A stretch of DNA of 64,000 nt from JANSXG01 sp024743075. Its GTDB lineage: Bacteria; Planctomycetota; Phycisphaerae; Phycisphaerales; UBA1924. Below are positions 8,772-16,937 of the stretch, piece after piece (the first letter of the stretch is position 1; the number at the start of each line of letters is the position of its first letter). The stretch spans positions 186,001 to 250,000 of the forward strand of contig CP159477.1 of the NCBI GenBank assembly GCA_042140185.1. Reading direction: 5' to 3'. The notes under the pieces are model-generated. The model was not told where the DNA came from. It made no database searches and saw nothing but the letters and a program-made list of their open reading frames with translations. Position numbers and translations under genes: made by a program.

Positions 8772-8788
8772 ATGCAAGGCTGATGCCA
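8772..8788 (-). promoter_or_regulatory. Candidate sigma-54 (-24/-12) promoter upstream of dnaK
   Basis: Read on the minus strand the site is TGGCATCAGCCTTGCA. The GG and GC doublets are exactly 12 bases apart (G to G), as RpoN requires. Only two positions of the TGGCACG block differ from consensus. It would give a leader of about 125 bases before dnaK. Confidence 0.4.
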
Positions 8789-8800
8789 ATCGCGGGCACG

Positions 8801-8834
8801 AAAAAACCCCGCTCCTGATCAGAAAAGCGGGGTT
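8801..8834 (-). terminator. Terminator of the DUF4190-like gene
   Basis: A 9-bp stem (8805-8813 with 8826-8834) is followed on the minus strand by six T (8801-8806). It isolates dnaK from the gene upstream of it. Confidence 0.85.
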
Positions 8835-8909
8835 CTGGGTCGTTCGTTCGATCCGGCCTGTCGGGACATCCGACTCAGCTGGGGCGTTCTGCCGATGTGG
8901 CAGGTCGCC

Positions 8910-9673
8910 TCAGTTGCCGTCTCCGTCGCCACCCTCGTCATCGCCGTCGCCGCTGCCGTCGATGGCCGGCGTCCCGCCGGAACCGGCTATCGCCGAGTTT
9001 CCTGCTCTGCCGTTGCGCCACTCCTCGATCTCGCGGGCAACATTCGCCACATCCATGAAACCGGGCCAGTTGTCCTTGTTCTGGACCGCGTCCTCCATCC
9101 AGCGCTCCACGGTGGCTTCATCCAGGTTGTCCTCAAGACCAATGATGTCGTCGATATCGTCGGCGGTACCGAACTGGCCGTCCGGTCCAGCGGAACTGAT
9201 CTTGAGCAAACCGTTCGGGCTGGACGCGGGGACGAGTCGATACTCGACGCCCCACGGGTCGATCTTGCGCCTGCCGGGAGGGCAACCTGGTCGAGCGATG
9301 TGGGCGGGCTCCCGGCTTCGCGCGTGTACGCGCGGATCTGCTCATCGAGCACCTCGCTTTGCACCGCGATGTACCCGATCGCCATCGCGCCGCGTCCGGC
9401 GTTCGCAAACCAGTAGAAGCCGTACGCGCCACCGACCACGACCACGGAAAGCAGCAGGCCGACGATCGTTCCGGCGATCGCGAAGCCGCGCGGGCGCTTG
9501 AAGAGAGCGAACAGGCTGAGCAGCAGGCCGATCGGAGAGAGCAGGCAGGTGAGCGACAGGATGAAACCGATCAGCCCGAGCGGGTTGCTTTCGGGCTTTC
9601 CGCCGTAGTTGGCGTACTGCGGGTCCTGATTGAACTGACCGCCCTGCGGCGTGCTGTCATAGGGATTGTTCAT
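8910..9673 (-). CDS. DUF4190-like membrane protein with GspG-like tail (apparent frameshift)
   Basis: The N-terminal part has a Gln/Asn/Gly-rich start, then two hydrophobic helices (GLIGFILSLTCLLSPIGLL and, after KRPRGFAIAG, IVGLLLSVVVVGGAYGFY). This is the usual DUF4190 layout. The C-terminal part, in another frame, contains a segment ending ISSAGPDGQFGTADDIDDI, like the calcium-loop region of type II pseudopilins, and ends in an Asp/Gly-rich tail. Restoring one G near 9266-9275 joins them as LPAGGKIDPWGVEYR, which is typical pseudopilin sequence. The whole would be about 254 residues. Function unknown; a membrane-anchored pseudopilin-like protein is the best description. Confidence 0.65.
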
Positions 9674-9815
9674 GAATGGTGCTTTCGGACTGGGGATTGA
9701 GTCGCCCGGGGCCGGGCATCGCGACCGTAGCGTATCGCGGGCGGAGCGGAAACGGGGCTCCGGGAACTGATTTGGCGTTTCCGCGGGCTGATTTCATAGG
9801 TTCCGACCAGACTCC

Positions 9816-9850
9816 GAACATTTTTGGATTTTGTTCTTGACCCGAACAAA
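9816..9850. promoter_or_regulatory. GAACA/TGTTC half-site cluster, possible LexA-type operator
   Basis: GAACA (9816-9820), TGTTC (9832-9836) and GAACAAA (9844-9850) alternate. The last two form a perfect inverted repeat, TTTGTTC-N7-GAACAAA, across the -35 box of the promoter at 9837. ACCCGAACA at 9840 is repeated at 9874. Because dinB lies downstream, an SOS operator is a reasonable guess. Confidence 0.4.
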
Positions 9851-9864
9851 GCCCTATGTACGAT
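9837..9864 (+). promoter_or_regulatory. Sigma-70 promoter for the 9927 gene and probably dinB
   Basis: TTGACC (9837-9842), a 16-base spacer and TACGAT (9859-9864) form a good promoter, about 60 bases upstream of the ATG at 9927. Confidence 0.65.
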
Positions 9865-9926
9865 AGTCGGTGTACCCGAACAGGTCCAGATCATCCTCTT
9901 CAAGCCGTGAATAAGGAACTATCACG

Positions 9927-10673
9927 ATGATCAGTCTGCATCGCATCGCCCGTCTCGCCTCCAACGCTTCGCTCGACCCGTCCAGTGCAGCCCTGCTGCT
10001 GGATGAGATTCTGGGCTCCTCGCGCCCACTCCCGCTCGGAGCCCGGCTGCGCCTGGAGGCCCCGGAGACCCTGGCGACGGTCTCGATTGCCCTGGGCCTG
10101 TCCCGGTTCACCGACCTGACCTTCACCCCGTCGCCGGATTCCGCTTCGCTGGTCGACCGGCTGCTCGCCCACCAGCGCGAGGAAGGTTCGTTCGGCTCGC
10201 TCTGCGCGACCGCCGTGGCTTCCGCCGCGCTGCTCAAGGCGTCCGAGCAGTTCGGACGCGCACCGGGCGGCGCAATCTCTGAACTTGCCCAGCGTTGCGA
10301 AATCAGCGCGGACCGGGCGCTGGCGTGGCTCTCGGAGCAGTTCACGCCGGCGTCCGGAGCCCGCTGGCAGTCCGTTGGGTCGCTGCTCGACGAGGACGAT
10401 GCCGACGAATTCGTCTGGGAGCACGACGCGGGTGTCGGCTCTGCCGACTCGCTCGACCTCGCGATCGCGCTCTGGCAGCTCGCCGGGCTGTCCTCGACGC
10501 GGGCCCGCTCGATCGCCGATGCGCTCCTGCAATCGCTCGATCAGTCGGGCGCTCGTCACGATCGCGCTGTGGCCCAGTTGCTCGATCGCGCGTCATGTGC
10601 CCTGTCCGGGTCGACCGCCGCTGCTTCACCCGCGATCCCCACGCAGCCCTCGGTGTTCACCGAAGCCGCGTGA
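9927..10673 (+). CDS. Hypothetical helical protein
   Basis: I do not recognise this 248-residue protein. It is Ala/Leu/Ser-rich and mainly helical, with no signal peptide or membrane segment. A short block, LLAHQREEGSFGSLCATAVASAALL (in part), recalls the repeat of prenyltransferase/terpene-cyclase helical barrels (hQ..DGSFG..), and a second resembling block is near SADSLDLAIALWQLAGL. That is only suggestive. AAGGAAC lies before the ATG. It sits 61 bases upstream of dinB in the same direction, with no terminator between, so the two may form a damage-responsive operon. Confidence 0.6.
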   Translation: MISLHRIARLASNASLDPSSAALLLDEILGSSRPLPLGARLRLEAPETLATVSIALGLSRFTDLTFTPSPDSASLVDRLLAHQREEGSFGSLCATAVASAALLKASEQFGRAPGGAISELAQRCEISADRALAWLSEQFTPASGARWQSVGSLLDEDDADEFVWEHDAGVGSADSLDLAIALWQLAGLSSTRARSIADALLQSLDQSGARHDRAVAQLLDRASCALSGSTAAASPAIPTQPSVFTEAA

Positions 10674-10734
10674 TCCGTTCCGGCGCACGCCCGCAACGCG
10701 AGTCGGGATCAGCGCGTGCATACTGTGCGTCGTC

Positions 10735-12333
10735 ATGCCCGATCCGGATACCCAACCCGATCTCGCTTCGCCCGCCCAGCAGCCGACGCAGGCCGATGCG
10801 GATGCGCGGAGCCGCCACCGCGCCGACGCTCGCTCCACCGATCGCGGAGCACGCGTCGGCGACGGCGTGCGCACCGTTGGGGGTACGGGCGAATCGGCAT
10901 GGGGTGGTCGCGTTATTGCCCACCTCGATCTCGATTGTTTCTTCGCGCAGGTTGAAGAACTCGACGATCCGGCCATCCGCGGCAAGCCCGTGATCGTCGG
11001 GCCGCCCGCGCCCACGCGCTTCCCCAATGGACGCATCGACTTCTCGCGCAGCGGTCGCGGCATCGTCTGCACGTCCAACTACGCCGCCCGCGCCTTCGGC
11101 GTGCGCACCGCCATGCCCGCGACACAGGCCCACCGCCTCTGCCCCGACGGCGTGTACCGCCCGTGCCGCGGCGAGCGCTATCGCGAACTATCGCGTGAAG
11201 TCTTCGCGGTCTGCGAAGACTTCACGCCTCGGATCCGGCCGGTCGGCATCGACGAGTGCTATCTCGATTTCTCCGGCCTCGCGCGATGGACGCGCGGCCG
11301 GTACCCCGATGCCGACCCGGAGGTGTTCGCCCACGACTGGCCACGTCTGCTCGCCTCGGACCTGCGTGACGCCATCGAATCGCGCACCGGGCTCACGGCC
11401 TCCATCGGCGTCGGCCCCAATCGCTTCATCGCCAAACTGGCGTCGGACTACGACAAGCCGCGTGGGCTGAAGGCGGTGGCGCCCCGCGACTGCTCGGCGT
11501 TCGTGCGAGGACTCAAACTCGGCGACCTGCGCGGCGTCGGCCCGAAGACACGCGAACGACTGGAGCGCCTCGGGTTCCGCACCCCGTCGGACATCCTCGA
11601 TCTGACGCGACAGTCCGCGTGCGAGCGCCTGGGCGATCTCGGGCGATCCATCTGGGACGCCTCCCACGGCAAAGACGGAGACCTCCCGGATGAGCGAGAG
11701 CAGCGCAAGAGCATCTCACGCGATCGGACGTTCGCCGAGAACATCTCATGCTCCAGCGGAGACGGGCGGCGCGAGATGCTGGCGACGCTCAGTCGCCTGA
11801 GCGCCAAGGCAACCTACTCGCTCCGCAAGGAGTGTCTGTTTGCGTCGAGCGTGAGCGTGCGAGTGCGCTTTGCCGACTTCTCACAGATCCAGCATGACCG
11901 TTCGCTCGGCGCGGAAGACGGCATCGGTTCGACGGATCAGGACGCGGACATCATGCCGGTCGTCGAGCGACTGCTGGAAGAGACCCTCACGAGGCGGGCC
12001 TCGCAGAAGCAACTCCGGCACGGCGTGCGCCTGGTCGGCGTCAAACTCGGTGGACTGTCGGCGCTGCGCCAGCGTCAGCTCCGGTTGGGTGAAGAAGAGC
12101 AGGTCGACCAGCGTGCGAGCGTCTACAAGGTCGCCGACGAGATTCGAAGGCGTCTTGGATTCGATGCTCTGAGCATCGGCCGCTCGATTGAGAGCGATGC
12201 CAAGCGGTCGCGCCATGTCCCAACGCAGCACGATGCGTCGGATCGGGGTAAACAGCAGGTAAACAGTCCGCAGGGTATGGACGGCGTCGACGATCCGGAG
12301 CTTTGGCTGCGTCGAGACCTTTCCGACGACTGA
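10735..12333 (+). CDS. dinB: DNA polymerase IV-type Y-family polymerase
   Basis: The 532-residue product is a translesion polymerase. The palm has HLDLDCFFAQVEE (residues 63-75, with the first metal aspartate) and GIDECYLDF with the catalytic Asp173-Glu174 pair. GVGPNRFIAKLASDYDKPRGL and a helix-hairpin-helix region (LRGVGPKTRERLERLG) follow. It is longer than usual, with a 60-residue polar N-terminal extension and an extended little-finger/C-terminal part lacking an obvious clamp-binding end. The ATG at 10735 is the first plausible start. The operator-like repeats upstream of 9927 suggest SOS control. Confidence 0.9.
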   Translation: MPDPDTQPDLASPAQQPTQADADARSRHRADARSTDRGARVGDGVRTVGGTGESAWGGRVIAHLDLDCFFAQVEELDDPAIRGKPVIVGPPAPTRFPNGRIDFSRSGRGIVCTSNYAARAFGVRTAMPATQAHRLCPDGVYRPCRGERYRELSREVFAVCEDFTPRIRPVGIDECYLDFSGLARWTRGRYPDADPEVFAHDWPRLLASDLRDAIESRTGLTASIGVGPNRFIAKLASDYDKPRGLKAVAPRDCSAFVRGLKLGDLRGVGPKTRERLERLGFRTPSDILDLTRQSACERLGDLGRSIWDASHGKDGDLPDEREQRKSISRDRTFAENISCSSGDGRREMLATLSRLSAKATYSLRKECLFASSVSVRVRFADFSQIQHDRSLGAEDGIGSTDQDADIMPVVERLLEETLTRRASQKQLRHGVRLVGVKLGGLSALRQRQLRLGEEEQVDQRASVYKVADEIRRRLGFDALSIGRSIESDAKRSRHVPTQHDASDRGKQQVNSPQGMDGVDDPELWLRRDLSDD

Positions 12334-12341
12334 GCTTTGGG

Positions 12342-12347
12342 TAGGCT
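12342..12347 (+). promoter_or_regulatory. -10-like TAGGCT, leaderless start for the GH13 gene
   Basis: TAGGCT ends 6 bases before the ATG at 12354 and no ribosome-binding site is present. A weak -35 (TTTCCG) lies 16 bases further upstream. Confidence 0.45.
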
Positions 12348-12353
12348 TGGACC

Positions 12354-13991
12354 ATGAATCGAAACGCACTCATCGGTGGTCTGGGTGGTGTGGCACTCGG
12401 CCTTGCGGGCTGCGCGGGAGACACAGGCATGCAGCAATCGTTGGTCGCACCCCAAGCCGGGCCGTACGCGAACGCACACGATCGCGCACGAGGCGCGGAC
12501 TACGCGCGGCGCGATGCCGACTGGCGATTCGGGCCGATTGTCTATCAGGTGCTGGTGGACCGCTTCGCACCGTCGGCAAACCTCGGCGCCAAGCGCGACC
12601 TGTACGCCTCGCCCAGGCGGCTCCGCGACTGGGACGAGCGTCCGACGCGCGGGGAGTACCTCGAAGAAGCGCGGGTCTGGTCTCACGAGGTTGATTTCTG
12701 GGGCGGCGATCTCGACTCGCTACGGGCTCGGCTCGACCACATCGAGGCGATGGGCGCGGATGTCGTGTACCTGAATCCCATCCCCGATGCGCTCACGAAC
12801 CACAAGTACGATGCGACCGATTACCGCATCGTTGCGCCCGAGTATGGCGACCGGGATGATCTGCGGACCTTGATCGACGATGTGCACGCCCGAGACATGA
12901 AGCTCATGCTCGACGGCGTGTTTAATCACACGGGGCGACGCAGCCCGCGCTTCGCCGAGGCGTCCACGGACGAAGCGAGCGAGTACCGAGAGTGGTACAC
13001 GTTCGACGAGCGTCAACCGAACGGCTACAAGGCCTGGTACGACGTTGCGAACCTGCCGGAACTGAACCTTGAGAACCACGAGGTCCGAGGCTACCTCTGG
13101 GAGGACGAGGACTCCGTCATGAAGTCCTTTCTCGCCGACGGCGCGGACGGCTGGCGTCTCGACGTCGCGTACGACATCGGCTTCGAGTACCTGCGCCAAC
13201 TCACGCAGGAAGCGCACGAGTTCAAGCCCGGCAGCGCGATCATCGGCGAGATCTGGAGCTACCCCGAGGACTGGGCGCACTCCGTTGACGGGCTGATGAA
13301 CTTTCACCTTCGCGCGATCGTGTTGACCCTCGCGCGAGGCGAGATCCCAGGTGCGCACGCCGGTGACATGATCGAGACCATGGTCGAGGATGCCGGCGTC
13401 GAGCCGATCCTCCGGTCCTGGCTCATGCTCGACAACCACGACACCCAGCGCCTCGCCACGATGCTCCCGGACACCGACCGCCGTCGCATCGCGCAGGTGC
13501 TGCAGTTCACGCTCCCCGGCGCGCCGGTCGTGTACTACGGCTCGGAACTTGGCATGACCGGCGGCGACGACCCGGAGATGCGCGGACCGATGCGCTGGGA
13601 TCTGATCGAAGAGGAAGACCCGGACGCCTTGGCTGAACTGGAGTGGACGCGCTCGCTCATCGACATGCGCCGATCGAGCCGGGCGCTGCGCATCGGCGAC
13701 TACCGCGCGCTCGAGACGCAGTCCTGCCTGGCGTTCATGCGCCGTACCGATCGATACGCTGAGACGGTCATCGTGATCTGCAACGCGAGCGATGAGCCGG
13801 TGCGTGAGGTCATCGCGGTGCGCGACTCCAAGCAGATGGGCAGCAACCCGCTGATCGACCAGCTCACCGGCGACGAGCACCGTGCGTTCTCGGGTCTGCT
13901 CGATCTGGAAGTCCCCGCCCGCAGCGTGCTCGTGCTCAAGCCGCGGCCGATCGAAGCCCACCGCTACACGCCCCACAAGCGGATGCAGTAG
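12354..13991 (+). CDS. GH13 alpha-amylase-family lipoprotein
   Basis: The 545-residue enzyme acts on alpha-glucans. A short lipoprotein signal ends in LAGC (Cys20), so it is probably anchored in the envelope. The TIM-barrel conserved regions are all visible: DGVFNH, GWRLDVA with the nucleophile Asp270, IIGEIW with the acid/base Glu299, and DNHD at 360-363 with the transition-state Asp. VDRFAP near the N-terminus and a short C-terminal beta domain fit neopullulanase or maltogenic subfamilies; exact specificity cannot be read. The gene is convergent with a hypothetical gene 8 bases beyond its end. Confidence 0.9.
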   Translation: MNRNALIGGLGGVALGLAGCAGDTGMQQSLVAPQAGPYANAHDRARGADYARRDADWRFGPIVYQVLVDRFAPSANLGAKRDLYASPRRLRDWDERPTRGEYLEEARVWSHEVDFWGGDLDSLRARLDHIEAMGADVVYLNPIPDALTNHKYDATDYRIVAPEYGDRDDLRTLIDDVHARDMKLMLDGVFNHTGRRSPRFAEASTDEASEYREWYTFDERQPNGYKAWYDVANLPELNLENHEVRGYLWEDEDSVMKSFLADGADGWRLDVAYDIGFEYLRQLTQEAHEFKPGSAIIGEIWSYPEDWAHSVDGLMNFHLRAIVLTLARGEIPGAHAGDMIETMVEDAGVEPILRSWLMLDNHDTQRLATMLPDTDRRRIAQVLQFTLPGAPVVYYGSELGMTGGDDPEMRGPMRWDLIEEEDPDALAELEWTRSLIDMRRSSRALRIGDYRALETQSCLAFMRRTDRYAETVIVICNASDEPVREVIAVRDSKQMGSNPLIDQLTGDEHRAFSGLLDLEVPARSVLVLKPRPIEAHRYTPHKRMQ

Positions 13992-13999
13992 CGGGGCGG

Positions 14000-14419
14000 T
14001 CAGTCGAAGTGTTGAGCGACGGTCAGCCTGATCGCGGAGTCGCCGAGGGTCTCGGGCTGATCGATGACCACGCAATCGATCGAGCGCCCGTGCTTGGCCG
14101 CCGGATCGCTGGATCGGGTCAACGCGTAGACGCGCCGATCCGCACTGTTCGGAGACCGGACCGTGGCGACCACGACTCTCTCCGGCTCCAGATCCGCCTT
14201 GGTCAGCAGCGAGAAGCCGTCCATCCGGACACTCCCGAGGCTGGCCGGCACCTCAACCAAGTGGCCCCGGTGATCGATGAACTGAACGTGACCGGTCCAA
14301 CCGAACAGGTAGTACACCGCCCGGCCGTCGTCGTCGCGGTCGGCGATGGCGTCGGAGACGCTGAGCAGATCAATGACGCATTCGTGCCACTTCACGCGAT
14401 CAAGGGAAGCCTTAGACAT
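14000..14419 (-). CDS. Hypothetical protein
   Basis: I do not recognise this 139-residue protein. It is soluble, with no signal or membrane segment. GRAVYYLFGWTGHVQFIDHRG and VVVATVRSPNS suggest beta structure. The ATG at 14419 is preferred because GAAGG lies 8 bases before it; a GTG at 14428 is the alternative. It is convergent with the GH13 gene, and its coding frame is clean with no competing ORF as good. Confidence 0.55.
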   Translation of the reverse strand: MSKASLDRVKWHECVIDLLSVSDAIADRDDDGRAVYYLFGWTGHVQFIDHRGHLVEVPASLGSVRMDGFSLLTKADLEPERVVVATVRSPNSADRRVYALTRSSDPAAKHGRSIDCVVIDQPETLGDSAIRLTVAQHFD

Positions 14420-14830
14420 GGACAGCACCTTCAGGGGCGAGAGGAGGCGTAAAAACAGCCTGCGGCGACGAACGCCTTTCGACGGGAAACAAAGAGGGGT
14501 CCGGGCAGGAGCCGTTGGGAGGAGGGCTCATGCGTTTGGAGGCGGGAATTTAACAGGATGATCGGCGAGCCGAGGCTGTTCCGTTCGGAATCCCGGAAAA
14601 ATGTCTCCATACGGTGACTTTTCCGCGTAAATGTGTGCCGATCGTGCCGGGTCGCGACATGGAACCGCGGGCGTCCGGTACAAGTACCGCCTGATTCGGG
14701 GCATCTGAGCCGGTTGGTGCCTCTTTCTGCAGGCCGATCCCGTGTCTGATTTTCGCCCGACGGCCGGATCCACCCACCGAAATACGGTTCCGGATTATCC
14801 CTTTGTCGAGAATGCGGGTATCTGTTGAGT
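14420..14830. other. Divergent intergenic region with no gene seen
   Basis: This 411-base stretch is more AT-rich in its middle than its surroundings. It holds a 6-bp inverted repeat, CGGTAC-AA-GTACCG (14676-14689). It also has TATCTG ending 6 bases before the ATG at 14831, which may be that gene's -10. I see no credible ORF, RNA gene or terminator; it probably carries both promoters. Confidence 0.5.
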
Positions 14831-16054
14831 ATGACGAAGACCGTGGAGTTATCGTTCGAGTCCGACTGTGCCGGCGTCGTCGCGGAACTGCGTGATGCGC
14901 TTTTGGAGGTCTATGAATCGATCGGCACGGATCCGGGCGTCCCCCAGGAGATGGCCCGGCGGTTCCGTCTGAACAAGACTCTGACCTGGCATCTCTCCCG
15001 GATGCTCGCCGAGCCAGACTGTCTTCCGGCGATGCCGCACATCCCCGGCATGTTGGCGATGGAGAAGGTTCTCAACGCGACGCTCCGCGCCGGTGCGACC
15101 GAGCAGCAGGCCGACCGGGTCCGACGCGCGCTGCGTCGGTACGAGACCGTCATCCGACGCCACGTCGACGACCGGACCACGTTGGACCTGATGCTCGACG
15201 GCATGGCTACCACGCCCGACCGCGCTCTCGAGGCCAGTCGGCGTCTGGCGTTTCGCGGCGCGAGCGGTATCCGAGGGGTGCAGGTGCAGACGCGTACCCT
15301 GACCGCGTTCGTCGCGCCCAACGCGGAGCACTCCGATCGGCTCGATGTCGCGGCGGTGAGCGGCTACATCGGTGTCCGCCGGTTGCGTCCGCGGGTTCGC
15401 TGCATGCTGCTCACTGTGCGCAGCTGGAACGACGCCGGCGGCAAACCAGTCGGTTGGAAGCCGATCTTCGATTCGATCGACGGTGACCCGGGCAACTCGA
15501 TCCTCGAGCATTACGGCGAGCGGGGGCACGCCGGCAAGGGGGCGGACCTGATCCCGACCGACGGCGGGATGGAGATCGTGCTCCAGCCGGGGCAGGTCGG
15601 CAACCAGAGCATGTTCGACATCGCGCGGGCAGACATGCTCCCGGCGATCGGCAACCGCTGGCGGGAGGACGGTGACGACACCGGCGAAGTCGGCGTCTCT
15701 CTGACCGTGCCGTCGGAGCGGCTGGTGTTCGATTTGCTGTTCCATCACGAACTCGACTTCATCGGCAACGCTCGCTCGCTGATCTTCGACCTCGTCGATC
15801 GCAAGGGTGCCGGATTCCGCGATGAGGACCACCCCAGCGTCCTGCCGTTCCGACCTTCGGTGACCGATCTGGGCGGGGCGCCGCTTGTGATGTCCACGCC
15901 GCATGTTCCCGGTCACGGCATGCTCGCCCGCAAGGTGTGCGAGCGCATCGGGGTGGCGTTTGAGGACATGCGTGGCATCCGGCTGGAAATCGAGTACCCG
16001 CCGCTCAACAGCGAGATCCTCCTGCGATTCGATCTGCCCGAACGACCGAACTGA
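14831..16054 (+). CDS. Hypothetical protein with helix-turn-helix-like N-terminus
   Basis: I do not recognise this 407-residue protein. Residues near 35-55 (PQEMARRFRLNKTLTWHLSR) look like a helix-turn-helix, as in a DNA-binding regulator, and an Arg-rich helical segment follows. The C-terminal two thirds is mixed alpha/beta and ends ILLRFDLPERPN. There is no signal peptide or membrane segment. The ATG at 14831 is chosen over a TTG two codons upstream because TATCTG lies 6 bases before it. A TPR gene starts 7 bases after its stop, so the two are probably one operon and may act together. Confidence 0.6.
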   Translation: MTKTVELSFESDCAGVVAELRDALLEVYESIGTDPGVPQEMARRFRLNKTLTWHLSRMLAEPDCLPAMPHIPGMLAMEKVLNATLRAGATEQQADRVRRALRRYETVIRRHVDDRTTLDLMLDGMATTPDRALEASRRLAFRGASGIRGVQVQTRTLTAFVAPNAEHSDRLDVAAVSGYIGVRRLRPRVRCMLLTVRSWNDAGGKPVGWKPIFDSIDGDPGNSILEHYGERGHAGKGADLIPTDGGMEIVLQPGQVGNQSMFDIARADMLPAIGNRWREDGDDTGEVGVSLTVPSERLVFDLLFHHELDFIGNARSLIFDLVDRKGAGFRDEDHPSVLPFRPSVTDLGGAPLVMSTPHVPGHGMLARKVCERIGVAFEDMRGIRLEIEYPPLNSEILLRFDLPERPN

Positions 16055-16061
16055 GGACGCG

Positions 16062-16919
16062 ATGGTCGACCTGGATGCGCTTTGGGACTTCTCCGATCCA
16101 GTGACGAGCGAGACGAGGTTTCGTGAGGCTGCGGCACGGGCCGGGTCGTCCTCCGACTCTTTGGTGTTCCGAACGCAGCTCGCCCGCGCCCTGGGATTGC
16201 AACGCCGCTTCGATGAGGCCCACGCAGAACTCGACGCCGTCCGCGACGCTTCTGAAGGGGCGACGGTGGAGGTCGAGGTGCGTCTGAGACTGGAACGCGG
16301 TCGCGTGCACAACTCGTCCGGGAACCGCGATGGCGCGACTTCGTGTTTCGTCCAAGCGATGGATCTCGCTCGGCAGACGCGGCTCGACGCGCTGGCGGTT
16401 GATGCGGCGCACATGCTCGGCATCGCCGAACGAGGCGAAGCGGGGGAGCTATGGACACGCCGGGCGATCGAGATGGCTGAGGCGTCGAGCGACCCGAAGG
16501 CGCGGCGCTGGCGGGGATCACTGCTGAACAATCTCGGATGGACGCGGTTCGAAGCGGGAGATGCGACGGAGGCTCTCCGCTGCTTTCAGGCTGCGCTGGA
16601 AGCCCGGATCGAGACCGGGTCACCGGAAGGGGTACGGATCGCCCGCTGGAGCGTCGCCCGGGCGCAGCGCGAGCTCGGGCGAGTGGTCGAGGCTCTCGAG
16701 GCTCAGCGTGCCCTGGAACGGGAGTACGCGGAGGCCAACGAGTCGTCCGGATACGTTCACGAGGAAATCGGTGAGTGCCTGCTCGTGCTCGGACGCGGCA
16801 CAGAGGCGAGAGGTCATTTCCGGGTCGCGCACCGGGAGCTCTCGCGTGATCCGTGGCTGGTCGAGCGAGAGCCGGATCGGCTGGATCGGCTGAACCGACT
16901 GGGCGAAGGCACCGGCTGA
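16062..16919 (+). CDS. Tetratricopeptide-repeat protein
   Basis: The 285-residue protein is almost wholly helical, with several TPR-like pairs. Examples are LARALGLQRRFDEAHAELDAV, LLNNLGWTRFEAGDATEALR and HEEIGECLLVLGRGTEARGH. Such folds hold protein partners. It has no signal peptide, so it is cytosolic. It follows the hypothetical gene at 14831 by 7 bases, which suggests the two products work together, possibly as regulator and scaffold; that is inference. The C-terminus is short and charged. Confidence 0.7.
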   Translation: MVDLDALWDFSDPVTSETRFREAAARAGSSSDSLVFRTQLARALGLQRRFDEAHAELDAVRDASEGATVEVEVRLRLERGRVHNSSGNRDGATSCFVQAMDLARQTRLDALAVDAAHMLGIAERGEAGELWTRRAIEMAEASSDPKARRWRGSLLNNLGWTRFEAGDATEALRCFQAALEARIETGSPEGVRIARWSVARAQRELGRVVEALEAQRALEREYAEANESSGYVHEEIGECLLVLGRGTEARGHFRVAHRELSRDPWLVEREPDRLDRLNRLGEGTG

Positions 16920-16925
16920 ATCCCG

Positions 16926-16931
16926 TACCAT
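16926..16931 (+). promoter_or_regulatory. -10-like TACCAT, leaderless start for the dehydrogenase
   Basis: TACCAT ends exactly 6 bases before the ATG at 16938, and no ribosome-binding site is visible. It lies just after the stop of the TPR gene. Confidence 0.45.
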
Positions 16932-16937
16932 GCCGGT

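Noticed and set aside
12720..14075. 451-codon minus-strand ORF opposite the GH13 gene
   Set aside because: It shadows a gene with complete catalytic motifs and overlaps the real hypothetical gene at 14000.
14849..16531. 560-codon minus-strand ORF
   Set aside because: Arg/Ala/Ser-rich antisense translation covering two co-directional genes with better coding character.
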